64,000 nt of DNA from Euryodendron excelsum (taxonomy: Eukaryota; Streptophyta; Magnoliopsida; Ericales; Pentaphylacaceae): contig CM065394.1 of the NCBI GenBank assembly GCA_033060915.1, forward strand, positions 12,605,001-12,669,000, written 5' to 3'. The notes under the pieces were generated by a model. The model did no database searches and was not told the origin of the DNA. It saw nothing but the letters and a program-made list of their open reading frames with translations. A program made the position numbers and the translations under genes. Within the stretch, counting starts at the first letter, position 1; every line of letters starts with the position of its first letter. Below are positions 45,095-56,918 of this stretch, piece by piece.

Positions 45095-46961
45095 CGTGGG
45101 AACTTTCCGCGTATGCTTAGAGACAGTTTTAGGTTTAGAAGGAGAAGGTTTGATAGTAGTTGGTGTGTGGGGTTTTTGATAAAAGACATTAGAACTTGGT
45201 TTTGGTTTTCGAAAGAATCTACGTGCAGAAGTAGTGCGAGGTTTGCGTCTGGAAGGGGGTATGTTTTGTGTGATGTTTTCAAAGCCAAATTGTTGACAAA
45301 AGGTGCCAAATTCTCATTTGGAAGTGGCTAAATCTTTTTGTAATTGTTGATTAAGTTTAAAGTTGCTACAGAGTTCAAGACCTTATGTTTGTATGGCATT
45401 TACTAGGTCTCTATAAATGAGTTCATCATAAGGGACAATGCCATTGTTGTTTTCTTTGAGTTTATCTTTGACCTTTTGAGAAAATACTTTGGGAAGGCCA
45501 TCGAAAAAATTTTCTTTCCAATGTGTTTGGCAACAATCATCATGCATCATAACCTTGGTTAGGAAAACATCTTTATACCATCGAAAATCTTGAAGTTTAG
45601 GACAACAAAGATTATTGAGAATTTCAGAAGTAACAGCTTAAACTTTGGAAGGTCGTCCTAAGAAGTGCCTAGAAATTGAAAAGACAAAGATAAGGGTATT
45701 GACCGCATCTTAAATTGTTTGATTATCTTTAGCTTTAATAGGGGTACTAGTGGAATCAGTTTTAATTGCAGTGAGGATTTGGGTACGTTCAGTGGAAGTG
45801 AGGAAATGATCCCACCATCCTTGAAGGTGACCAGTAAAACCAGCAACTAAAGCTTGTGCTACAGCAAAATCAGAAGCCTTTTGTTAGTTTTGTAAGCTAA
45901 AGCAACCATTGTCATTTCTTGGAGTTTGTTAAGAATATGATATTCAGTCATACCATCAAAATTCCATTCATAAATTGTACGACCATGATAAGCAGCTTGA
46001 GTGAATTGATTTATTTCTTCATATTGCAGATCAGGAAGTGTAGGACGGGGATAATAATTTTTTGTGTTATTAGATTCATAGCGATTTTGATATTTCGACT
46101 TTTGTTTTTTGTTGTAGGTAGCATTGAGTTCTAAAGGCTGAAATTCGTGCATGGTTTGTTCAATAGCTTTAACTTCAGAAAGGGTTGGTTGAGATAAAGT
46201 ATTAATAGTTTTAGAAGTGGATGGAGGTGTGTCAGGTGTAGTGACAACACGGAGAACATGATCTATCTGTGCAAGTTTGTGATCAATTTGAGAAGAAAAG
46301 TCTTGGTCGCTTAATTCATTTTGAAGATGTAAAGGGACTTCATGTGGTGTAAATAAAGGGGTTTCAGTAGTGGTGAGTGTAGTGATGTGATCTTTGTTAA
46401 CAAAGTTTTCTACACGAGTTAATTGATCACCTATAGTTTTAAGTGTTTGATTGGTAAAATTATTTGGTTGTAAAATATTATAAATATCTTTGGCATAAGG
46501 AGGTGAAGTATCAGGCTTGAGTTTGAAAGGGGAAGTAGTAATAATACTAGATCAGTGTTGAACATGAATTTCTTCTACAAGGGGATGAATAGAAGGTTTA
46601 ATAATATCATTGAAAGTAACCCATTAGTGTTCAGTATTGGTAATAACATTAAGTTGGTCAAAATAATTGGAATAATGTTCAAACCAATCAAAGAAACTTA
46701 AATGGATTTTGTGCTTTTGAACAAACTGATAATATTCTTCCCGTATAGGAAGGCGAGTAATTTCATCAAAAGTTTCTAAAAACCAATTCTTCTTCTGTGT
46801 ATTTTGGGGAGAATTGAAATAACGAATCCGAATAGATTTTTCAAAAAATAAATTCTTGTTATATCATGTTTATTTGAGGATCAAAAGAAGAATCTGGAAG
46901 CATTTGAGATAGTATGGGAGATTAGGGAAAATCTTCATGTGCATAAATAGGTTGTGCAACA

Positions 46962-47771
46962 CTACAAGTTGTGACAGATTGTAAGACAGGAGATTGAAAA
47001 GTATTGAAGAAGAAGGAACAAAAGAAAAAGAACTTCGAGGTGGAAAAAATTGAAATTGAGTGCTAGTAGATGATCCAACATCTGAGAACCGTGGTCGAGA
47101 TGACCCTGTTGTAGTTTGGTGAATTTGATATGAACACTGCCATCAGTGCTTTCGTGAATATATTCTAAATTTTTGTTTTCAATGGTTGTAGATGGAAATT
47201 CATTGTCTAAACTCAATTCTAATGGGAGATTAACATCTTCCCAGCTTATGGTTTTGGGAGTATTAATGTTGGAGTCACTATTCGTATAAATAAGGAGTGT
47301 TTCTCCTTTGGGGCTAGTGATCCTACAACGTGGATCTACAAGTGTAGTAATAGCTTTGAGATGGATATGGTAAATAATGGGAAAAGGGATATTGCCTGGT
47401 GCTAAATCATAACCAGAAGTTTTAGTTTTGAGTGTGGGGACTTTAAGAATACTAGTATCTTGAAGACATATGGTGTATCCAGGATAACAATCAAAATGGA
47501 CAGGTTCACTATAAAGACTTGTTTCAATTAAACATAAGGTACTATTGATAAATGTTGTGTGTCTTTTATTTTGTAAAGTTAAAAGAATTGCGGTATTTTG
47601 AACCTGACGAGTTAAGGGAGCAACAGCTGCTTGTATTAATCCTAAGTGTAAATAATTATATTTTTGTTGTTTGTATTTGTTAATAGTAGTTTGACTGAGA
47701 AGTTGAATTTGTTGAGCTGATTCTATAAAAGAAATTGTTTGTTCAACAGTTTTGATAGTATAATTGGACAA
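46962..47771 (-). pseudogene. EPRV movement protein segment (30K superfamily-like)
   Basis: The longest fairly clean N-terminal frame of ORF1, 269 residues. It begins with a Gln-rich helical region, then a beta-rich core with two Cys/Phe/Asp-containing strands typical of caulimovirid movement proteins, which remodel plasmodesmata. An in-frame stop upstream (47856) separates it from the ORF1 start, and it ends at a stop in the linker. Confidence 0.65.
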
Positions 47772-49706
47772 AAAATCAAAAGGTTTAATTTGATAAACTT
47801 GGCAGACTGAGACGCGAGAAGGTGTCCAATTGGGAGGAGGAAAACATTGTTCTTCCTAGTTAAGTATTGAAGTGTCATTATTACTATGAGATTGCCTAGA
47901 TACCGAAGACATGGTTCTCGTTAAATGATTCATTAGTGAACTAATTTTTTGATATTTAGAGATTTAGATTCAAAATTATATGAGATTAATACCTATGGGT
48001 GATCTAGATTTTACCCTAGCCAGTCAACATTTTACGCCTACTGCCTCAACCCTAGGACGTACAACGGCTACGCGACTAGTTGGTTTATAGGTTTATCAGA
48101 CAACACATAGGATAATAATAAAATATATAACTTGAAAATAAATAATTGAATGTAAAACAAATGGTTAACTAACCACATTTTTGCCTGCTCGGCAGTCTCC
48201 AGTCCATCCAGACTTGTATTCAAGTCAGTATAGACATATTCTGAGTCAACTTAAATTTTCAAGTTTAATTCTATCAATCAATTGCTTCGCAGGCCCTTTG
48301 GGCCCAAATAGAGGCAAAATGACAAAAATGCCCTTAGGGGCATTATACGGTCTAATTTAAATGGGCACGTCTTTTCGAATACGGTAAGTCCCCTTTCCAA
48401 GTCCAATTCCAATTCCAATTAAATCTGGCACGTCCCTCGAGAAAGTTGATTCCTTGAGGTGGTAATTCCATTAAGTATGGCACATTTCCAAGTGAACTTT
48501 TCAAAACGGTAACTCCCTTCAAACCCTTTGACTGGGACGAGACCCCAAGTCCTCGAGATGGTAGAACGGTCCACCTTTGACGCCTGTTGACCTGCCAATG
48601 AAGTAATGTCCGTTTTGGCATGTCTTCCGAGAAAGTTGATTCCTCAGGCGCTAAGTCGACCTAGTAGCTTCTACAGATTAGGTAGTCTCTGGAATGATCG
48701 CGACCCGTTAGAGTAACGGAAATACTCGTGAACATCGCAATCGCTAAAGTGGCGAAAACACTCACAAATAGATCGATATAGGGAATTGCCAGCAAACCCC
48801 TATATCACGGAACCGTCGTTAGAGTGATGGAAACACTCAAAACCTAGTTCAACAGCAGTGCTTACTAGCCTACTTCGGTTAAAAATGACCAAACTGCCCA
48901 TAGGGTCATTTTTGGCACGTTTCTCGAGACAATACCTAAGTCCTCATAATGGTACGTCCAGCCTTCCAAGATTGTCTTATAGATAATCTAGCATAATTAG
49001 GTGTCTTCCAGTTAGTTTTGGGCCAATTCCGAGACATTCCGGTCAAGATGACCATTTTGCCCTAGGCATCCAAATGTCCCGGGAACCACACCGACTCTAG
49101 ATATCAAACCAGTAACCTCCCGAGAATGCTTCTTATAGTATTCCCAGCCTTCCATTACCTTTTTGGATCATTTCAAGTCAGTTATGGCAAACCCGGTGTG
49201 AAATGACCGTTTTGCCCCTAGTGGCCCGGTCGCCTTTTCTGACCACACCGGCTCTAGGTATCAAACCGGTAACCTCCTGGGACATTCTAAGTAATGTTCC
49301 CAAACATCGAGTCTTCTTCTGGGATATTCTGAGTCCATCCCAGCAGCTTTCCGACCCAATTGACCGTTTTGCCCTTGGTGGTCCGGTCAACTCATCCAAC
49401 AAATTTTGACATCATTTTTCAAGTCTACTACCTATGAGACACTGTTTTATGGGTCCCCATCCCTTTCCAACATTCCGGGCCATTCTCGGCCTTTTAAATC
49501 CTTCCCGGACCTTCTGGAGTCACTCCTAGTGAAACCAGGCTAAACATTGCGTGGTAGTCACTAGTACAGACACTCAAATCTTTTGAAGATATGTTGCTTG
49601 CCGACCTTAAAACTTTCCTAGTTGTCTGCCGCCACTATTAGTGGCGCCATTCAGAAGGATTTTTAGCCTTGCGCCACTACAACCAGTGTCAGGTCATTCC
49701 TTTGTC

Positions 49707-49714
49707 TATAAATA
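49707..49714 (+). promoter_or_regulatory. Element C 3' LTR TATA box
   Basis: TATAAATA, same context as 28696. Any initiation here would read out through B's LTR remainder. Confidence 0.65.
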
Positions 49715-50131
49715 CAAAGTCTATTCCAGAGCGAAAAAGGTCAGCAAACTCAATCTAAAAAACGTCCTCTTCGATATACAGAGCTCGTAACCTCCCTAAG
49801 CCCTAATTTACTTCAGGTTTTCCAAACCCTAGCCTCCATACATAAACTCTAGCTCATATACACTCACATACACCCCTATACACTCATTTACTAGCCTCTG
49901 AAGCCTCCATTGAAGACTTGAAGTGCTGTAACTCTGAAGTTTTGGAAGGTCCAAGCAAGCTCTTGAAGATTGAGGCGCAGACCAAAGCAAAGCAAGAAGA
50001 AGAAAGCGAATAAAACCAAGTAAATAAAAGAAGACGCAAGATAGGTTCTCTCTTTACGTTTACGCCCTTCCCCCTCTCTCTCTTCTCTATCCTAACCCAC
50101 TTGGGTTTTCTTCTATTTTAATCTCCCATCT

Positions 50132-50132
<1 letters not shown>

Positions 50133-50189
<57 letters not shown>
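50133..50189 (+). repeat. Poly-C run, 57 C
   Basis: Expansion of the C-run that is 12 long at the matching place in C's 5' LTR (29142-29153). True length is uncertain because homopolymers are error-prone in sequencing. Confidence 0.9.
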
Positions 50190-53100
50190 TTCTTGCATAC
50201 TTGAAACAAGAGACTTCCCGATCCATGTGTAGGATTAAGCTATTGAAAGTCACATTTCAGGGGCTTTCTTTGAGTCTAACCGGAGACCACGTGGGTTCAG
50301 CCCCCTTAATTATGTGGTGAAGCCTTAACCTTGTATGTTCACGACCCCAACTTGCATTGTGTATATCATGATCTTGCATTCCTTCAAAATTCTTTTTCCA
50401 ACTTGTTTTCAAAACTTGCATCAAACCATTTTCAAAATTGGCGTTAAATCTTCTTCTTCAAAACTTGTTTTCAAAATCACAATCTTAAGGTGATTTTAGC
50501 CTTTCCATGAACAAGGTTGCTTTAGAAAAGTGTTGCATTTAAAGTGACCATTATGGTCCATATTTTCAAATCATTGTTATTTTCAAACCACAACCCTAGA
50601 ATGGTTTTAATCGTCTTATGGTTAAAATCGTTTTAGGAAAGTGCGATATTTTTAGAGGCTTGCAACAGTTCATATTCAAATCCTTTTTAAAATCTCTTTT
50701 TAAACTCACTTTCGAAAACCTCTTTTTAAAAATCCTCTCCAAAATATCTTTTTAAACTCACTTTCCAAAACCTTTTTTTAAAATCCCCTCCAAAATCTCT
50801 TTTTATATCTACTTTCTAAAATGTCTTCTCCAATATATCTTTTCTAAAATATTCTCTCCAATCTCCTTTCCAAAATTGTTTTCTAAGGATTCCCTTTAAA
50901 AACTTAACTTCCTAAAACTTTCTTTCTAGAAACGCTCCCTAGGTTCCCTTCGCAAAGACTTTCTAAAAATCCATTTTCAAAAACTCTCTTTTCAAAATTC
51001 ACTTTCCAAAAACTCCTTTTTAAGATTTCCTTCTAAAAATCTCACTTTCCAAAAAGCCTACTTTCCAAAAATCTCTTTTCTTATAGTCCAAGTCAAGGCC
51101 CAGAGCCAACGATTAAAAAACTCTAATTTTCTTCCCTAAAACATTTTTACATCAAAATCATAAATTTCCATAACCAATTTCTTACATCAAATTATAGACT
51201 TCCAAATCTATGGTTTCTAAAACTTCCCCTTCCAATTCCATGTCAAATCCAATCTTCCCTTTAGGAAACTAAATCTAATCTCTCCATTTGGGAAACTAGA
51301 TTCAATCCACTGTTTCTGAAAATAAAATTAAAACACCTTTTTTAGAAACAAAATCCAATCTTTTGTTTTAGGAAATAGGAATCTCAAATCCTTCCAAATC
51401 TAAATCTTTCCTAATTCAAATCCTTCCTAATCTCATACTTTCTTAAACCTTAAGTTTCCAAAACTTAAACTTTTAAATCTTTCCTTAAGCTTTAAGCTTT
51501 CAAATATTTTCTAATTCCAACCTTTCTTAATTCCACGCCTTTCCAAATTTCAACTTTCCAAATCTAAATTTTCAAACCTTCCTTAAACTCAAACCTTTTC
51601 CTAATTTCAAGTATTTCTAAAACTCAAATTTCCAAATCTTTCCGAACTCAAAACTTCCTTAAGTCAAACCTTTTTAAAAACAAAACCTCCCCTAAGGTAA
51701 AACTTTCCAAATCCAAAACTTTCTTAAATTCTAAACTTTCTATATTCTAAACTTTCCTATTTCAAATCTTTTCTATTTCAAAGCTTTCCTATCTCAAAAC
51801 TTTTCTATTTCAAAATATTTCCAAATCAAAACTTTCCTAATTCGAACCATTCCTAAATTTCAACCTTCCTAATATTCCAAGCCCAACATTCAAGTGAAAT
51901 CTTTTCTAAAACTCTTTCAAGTCAAATCAAATCTTTCTTAAACCTCAAGTCTTTTCTAAATCCTATCTTTCCTAAGTCTAGGTTTCCTAAACCTCAATCT
52001 TTCCAAAACAAGTCCAAATCTTTCTTTCAAGTCCTATCTTTCCAAATCATTGTCCGATCCTTTTAATTCCAAATTTTAATTTCCAATATTCTATTCTAAG
52101 TTCAAATCAAACTTCCTTTTCCAATTAAACTCTTTTCAAATCAAAACCTTCTATTTTCTATCAGATTCTTGTCCGAACTACGATTGACCTGATTCCTCAA
52201 AAAGGATATGTAGGCAACCCTCATGGGTGCGGTCACAATCTTTTTCAATCTTCTATTTCCACAAATTTTTTTTAACTTCCAATTTCATGATCTATTTCAA
52301 ACGTCAATTCAAAATTTCTATTTTGAAGTCTCTATTTCCAATTTCCAAAATGTTCTTTCAAAATCAAATCTATCTCTTCAAATCTCTTTTCTAAAATCAA
52401 ATAAAGTTCTTTTCAAATCTATTTCCAAACTCTCTTTTCTTGCATATCATGCATTATTATTTTAAACATTCTTTTCTAAAGTGGATAGTTTTGACATTTG
52501 TAAATCGAAGACTCTAATAGGTGAATCTAGGGTGAATAGACATGCAGGTACAACAAGGGCAGGGTAGGGTAATGGCTTAGTGCGTCTTCCCTACCCATAA
52601 CCAACCTCTGAACCTAGGATCATTGTTTTTGAAAGACCAAATGGAGTTATTTACAAAAAAGGGCTTAACATTTTCAAAGGTTGCCAAAAAATCTATTTTC
52701 TTAAAAACCTTTTCTTGAGGAAGTATTTTAAAAAATCATTTTCGAAAACCCTAAGTGTAGTCTTCGTATTGTACTTAGTTTTTAGAAGACTAACTCACCT
52801 TAATCAAGTTAGGTGGCGACTCCAAATGTTTTCTAAAAGCCCTTTATTCAAATCAATTTTCAATTCAAACCTAGTCGCACTTATTTTTCTAGGAGGATAA
52901 GTTCTAACGAGAGAGTACAACATTTTTCCTGAGTGGGAAAAATCTGGGCGCAACACATGTTTCCAAAGAAACTCTTCGGAACGGTAAGTCCCTTCAAACC
53001 CGTCGACTGAGACGAGACCCCAAATCTCCTAAATGGCAAAACGGCCCACCTTTGGCGCTTGCTAGCCCGCTAATGAAGAAATGTCTATTTCAGCATGCCT

Positions 53101-54179
53101 TTCGAAAACGTTGATTCCTCAGGCGCTAAGTCCACCTAGCAGCTTCCAGAGATTAGGTAGTGTCTGGAATGATCGCGACCCATTAGAGTAACGAAAATAC
53201 TTGTAAGCATCGTAACTGCCAGAGTCGTGGAAACACTCGCAAACAGGTCGATATAGGGAATTGCCAACAAACCCCTATATCACGGGACCACTGTCAAAGT
53301 AACGAAAACACTCAAAACCCAAGTCAACACCAGTGCTTGTTAGCCCACTTCGGTGAAAATTTACCAAACGGTCCCTAGGGTCATTTCCAACACATTTCTC
53401 GAGACAGTACCTAAGTCATTAAAGCGGTAAGTCCACCATTCCAAGATTGTCTTAAAGACAATCCAATATGATTAGGTGTGTTCCAGTCAGTTTTGGGCCA
53501 ATTTCGAGACATTCCGGTCAAGATGACCATTTTGCCCCTAGGCATCCGAGTGCCCTGGGAACCACACCGGCTCTGGGTATCAAACCAGCAGTCTCCTGGG
53601 AATGGTTCTTATATTATTCTCGACCTTCCATTATCTTTTTGGATCATTCCGAGTTAGTTCTGGCAAACTTGGTGCAAAATGACTATTTTGCCCCTGGTAG
53701 GCCAGTTGCCTTTTCCGACCACAGTGGCTCTGTGTATCAAACCGGTAACCTCCTGGAATATTCTAGTTAATTTTTCCAAGTCTTGAGTCTTCTTCTGGGA
53801 TATTTTGAGTCCATCCCGGTAGCTTTCCAGCCTGATTAACCGTTTTGCCCCTGATAGCTCGGTCAACCCTTTCAACACATCCTGTCATCATTTTTCAAGT
53901 CTGCTACCCCCGAGACACTGTTCTAAGGGTTCCTGTCCCTTTTGGGCCTTTTGGGCCATTCCCAGCCCTTTCAAATCATTCTTGGACCTTTCGAAGTCAT
54001 TTCTCGTGAAACTAGGCTAAAAATTGCACGGTAGTCACTAGTACAGGCACCCAAATCTTCTAAAGATACGTTGCTTGCCGACCTTAAACATTTCTTAATT
54101 GGCTGGTGCCACTCGTAGTGGCGCTAGTGTAAAGTTTTGCCTAGTGCCACTGCAACAGGCGCCAGATCATTCCTATGTC

Positions 54180-54187
54180 TATAAATA
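54180..54187 (+). promoter_or_regulatory. Element B 3' LTR TATA box
   Basis: TATAAATA followed by CAGAACC, preceded by GTGGCGCTAG and GGCGCCAGA. Confidence 0.65.
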
Positions 54188-54538
54188 CAGAACCTCTTCC
54201 AACGTGAAAAGGGTCCGCAAACTCAGTCTAAAACCTCTCATCTTCGATATACAAAGCTCGTAGCCTTCCTAAACCCTAGTCTTCTTTAGGTTTTCCAAAA
54301 CCCTAGCCCCCATATACAAACTCTAGCTCTCATATACTCCCATACACTCCTATACAGTTCTATACTAGCCTCTAAAGCCTCCATCAAAGACTTAAAGTGC
54401 TACAACCCGAAGCTCTCGAAGATCAAGACATGCCTTTGAAGACAGATGCAAATCAAACCAAGGACCGAAGCAAAGCAAGCGCATAAAGCAAAGCAAATAA
54501 AAGAATAAGTAAGGTAGGCTTTTTATTTACGTTTATGC

Positions 54539-54540
<2 letters not shown>

Positions 54541-54594
<54 letters not shown>
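54541..54594 (+). repeat. Poly-C run, 54 C
   Basis: Lies before the TCTCTCTTCTCTCTCTGAACC stretch, a different C-run from the one expanded in element C's 3' LTR, so the two expansions are independent. Confidence 0.9.
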
Positions 54595-54596
<2 letters not shown>

Positions 54597-56280
54597 TCTC
54601 TTCTCTCTCTGAACCCACTTGGGTTTTCTTCTATTTTAATCTCTCATCTTCTTCCCCCCCTTTCTTGCATGCTTGAAACAAGGGACTTCCGGTCCATGTG
54701 TAGGATTAGACTATTAAACGTCACCGTGTCGGGGGCTTTCTTTTAGTCTAACCGGAGACCACGTGGGTTCAGCCCCCTTGATTATGTGGAAAAGCCTTAA
54801 CATTGTATGTTCACGACCCCAACGTGCATTGTGCATATCATGATCTTACATTTTTCTAAAATTCGTTTTCAAACTCATTTTCAAAACTTGCATCAAAACT
54901 GTTTTCAAAACTTGCGTTAAATCTTTTTCTTCAAAATTTGTTTTCAAAATCACAATCCTAAGGTGGTTGTAGCCTTCTTATGGTTAGAATCGCTTTAGGA
55001 AGATGGGATACTTTTATACTTTCTAAAAACTCCATTTTCAAATCTCTCTTTCTAAAAAAATCTCTTTTTCAATACACTTTCTAAAAATTCTCTTCAATCT
55101 CCTTTTCAAAATTTCTTTCCAAAGTTATTTTCTAAAACTTCCCTTCACAAAACTCACTTTCCTAAAAACTTCTTTCCAAAATGCTCTCTTCAAAATTCAC
55201 TTTCTAAAAACGCTTCCTGAGTTCCCTTCCCAAAAACTTTTTTTAAATCACTTTCTAAAAACTCCTTTCTAAGATTTCCTTCTAAAAATCTCCCTTTCCA
55301 AAAACTCACTTTCCAAAAATCTCTTCTCCTTGGAGCCCAAGTCATGCCCTAGCGCCAATAATTAGGAAACCTCAAAAACAAGATTTTCAATTCCCTATTT
55401 TGGCCACAAACTTTAGGTTTTCAAATCTTATTTTCTACATGAAAACTATAGTCTTTTAAATCTAGAATTTCTGAAACTTTCCCTTCCAACTTCATGTCAA
55501 ATCCAATTTTCCCTTTAGAAAACCAAATCCTATCTTCCATTTTAGGAACCCAAATCCAAACTCCCCATTCAGGAAACTAGATCCTACCATCCGTTTTTGA
55601 AAACAAAATCAAATCATCTCTTTCTTAAAAACAAAACCCAAATCTTTCCTAGTCCAAATCTTTCCTAATTCCAATCCTTCCTAATCTTATACTTTCCTAA
55701 ACCTTAACTTTGCAAAACTTAACCTTTCAAATCTTTCTTTAACTTTAAGCTTCTTAATCTTTCCTAATTCTAATATTTCTTAACTACATACCTTTCCAAA
55801 TCCAAATTTTCAAATCTTTCTTAAATTCAAACCTTTCTTAACTTCAAGTATTTCTAAAACTCAAATTTCAAATCTTTTCAAATTTAAAACTTTCTTAAGT
55901 CCAAACTTTCTAAAAACTAAACCAATCCTAAGTTAAAGCTTTCAAAATCCAAAACTTTCTTTTCCTATTTCAAAACTTTTCAATTTTGAAACCTTACTTA
56001 TTTCAAAACTTTCCTAAATTAAAACTTTCGTAAAATGAAACTTTCCTATTTCGAAACTTTTCAATTTCAAAACTTTTGTAAGCACCCCATTTTTTACTGC
56101 TCGGCAGTCTACACTCCGTCCAGACTTGTTTTCAAGTCATTATGGACATATTCCAATCGAAACCAATCCTCTAGTCCAAATTCCGTCTTTCCATCGCTTC
56201 GCGGGCCTGTCAGGCCCAAATAGAGGCAAAATGACCAAAATGCCCTTGGAGGCATTGTCCTTTCTTATTCCAATTCCAAT

Positions 56281-56910
56281 CCCTCTCTCGAGACAGTTTA
56301 TTCCTCGAGACGGTCCGAGTAGCGAAACTACTCACAAAACCATTAGAATAACGGAAATACTCACACCATTAGAGTGGCGGAAACACTCGAAACCCAGGCA
56401 CGTCTCTTTGGAGACGGTAAGACCCCTTTCCAATCCCTCTCTTTAGATAGTTTATTCCTCGAGACGGTTCCAACCCAGGCACGTCTCTTCGGAGACGGTA
56501 AGACCCCTTTCCAATCCCTTTCTCGAGACAGTTTATTCCTCGAGACGGTTCCAATCCAGGCACGTCTCTTCGGAGACAATAAGACCCCTTTCCAATCCCT
56601 CTCTCGAGACAGTTTATTCCTCGAGACGGTCCGAGTAGCGAAACTACTCACAAAACCGTTAGAGTAGCGGAAGTACTCACCAAACCATTAGAGTAGCGGA
56701 AATACTCACACCGTTAGAGCGGCGGAAACACTCGAAACCCAGGCACGTCTCTTCGGAGACGGTAAGACCCCTTTCCAATCCCTATCTCGAGACAGTTTAT
56801 TCCTCGAGACGGTTCCAATCCAGGCACGTCTCTTCGGAGATGATAAGACCCCTTTCCAATCCCTCTCTCGAGATAGTTTATTCCTCGAGACGGTCCGAGT
56901 AGCAAAACTA
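56281..56910 (+). repeat. 81-bp units with UUCG-type hairpin in D U3
   Basis: Four to five copies in two blocks (56281-56640 and 56740-56910). Each has ACGTCTCTTCGGAGACG (6-base stem, TTCG loop; hairpins at about 56401, 56481, 56561, 56744, 56826) and a CTCGAGACAGTTTATTCCTC segment. Two hairpin units also occur in S1. Confidence 0.85.
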
Positions 56911-56918
56911 CTCATAAA

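Larger units (their letters stand above)
42475..47912 (-). pseudogene. EPRV ORF1 polyprotein, broken
   Basis: Starts ATG at 47912 and ends at TAG 42475. Domains by position: 30K-type movement protein (46962-47771), linker (about 46150-46950), coat/Gag-like region (about 45300-46150), CCHC zinc knuckle (45053-45094), protease (around 44316-44340), reverse transcriptase (about 43100-43680, YIDD box at 43275-43286 present), RNase H (about 42490-42980). Breaks include a stop at 47856-47858, stops and frameshifts in the coat, RT and RNase H regions, and a protease active-site triplet that reads YSGA, so the catalytic aspartate is absent. In life the polyprotein would provide cell-to-cell movement, encapsidation and reverse transcription. 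Confidence 0.8.
40295..48171 (-). mobile_element. Endogenous pararetrovirus (Caulimoviridae, florendovirus-like), broken
   Basis: A 7.9-kb block, close to a full caulimovirid genome, unrelated to the surrounding element and antisense to it. Order on the minus strand: ORF1 with movement protein, coat protein with zinc knuckle, aspartic protease, reverse transcriptase and RNase H; then ORF2; then a noncoding region with a 244-base tandem duplication. No integrase or LTRs. This layout is that of florendoviruses, ancient integrated plant viruses. Multiple stops and frameshifts show an inactive fossil. It joins element C just before its 3' LTR, where C's polypurine tract and first LTR bases are missing. 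Edges are accurate to about 10 bases. Confidence 0.85.
48172..52955 (+). mobile_element. Element C 3' LTR (5' tip missing)
   Basis: The recognisable start is ATTTTTGCCTGCTCGGCAG; the terminal TGTAAGCACC is missing at the EPRV junction. It ends GGGCGCAACA at 52955, followed by CATGT. It carries the same U3 hairpin (48775-48806), TATA box and U5 as C's 5' LTR, is longer in U5, and has a 57-base C-run. The leader donor found elsewhere as GTAGG is ATAGG here (50041). Confidence 0.85.
52961..56076 (+). mobile_element. Element B 3' LTR, continuation
   Basis: Picks up exactly where 27183 stopped (TTTCCAAAGAAACTCTTCGG corresponds to the stretch after 14312 in B's 5' LTR). It holds a U3 hairpin (53250-53281), GGCGCC block (about 54110-54165), TATA box (54180-54187), leader with donor GTAGG at 54514, a 54-base C-run, and part of U5 up to the element D insertion. 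It retains the promoter region that B's 5' LTR has lost. Confidence 0.8.

Noticed and set aside
44841..45331. Plus-strand frames opposite the EPRV coat/protease region
   Set aside because: Shadows of the viral ORF1 on the minus strand.
56361..56915. Overlapping open frames on both strands (60-97 residues) with a repeated Leu-Glu-Thr-Val or Arg-Gly-Ile-Asn pattern
   Set aside because: They follow the 81-base and 29-base repeats in U3; any repeat unit divisible by three gives such frames. No start context or homology.
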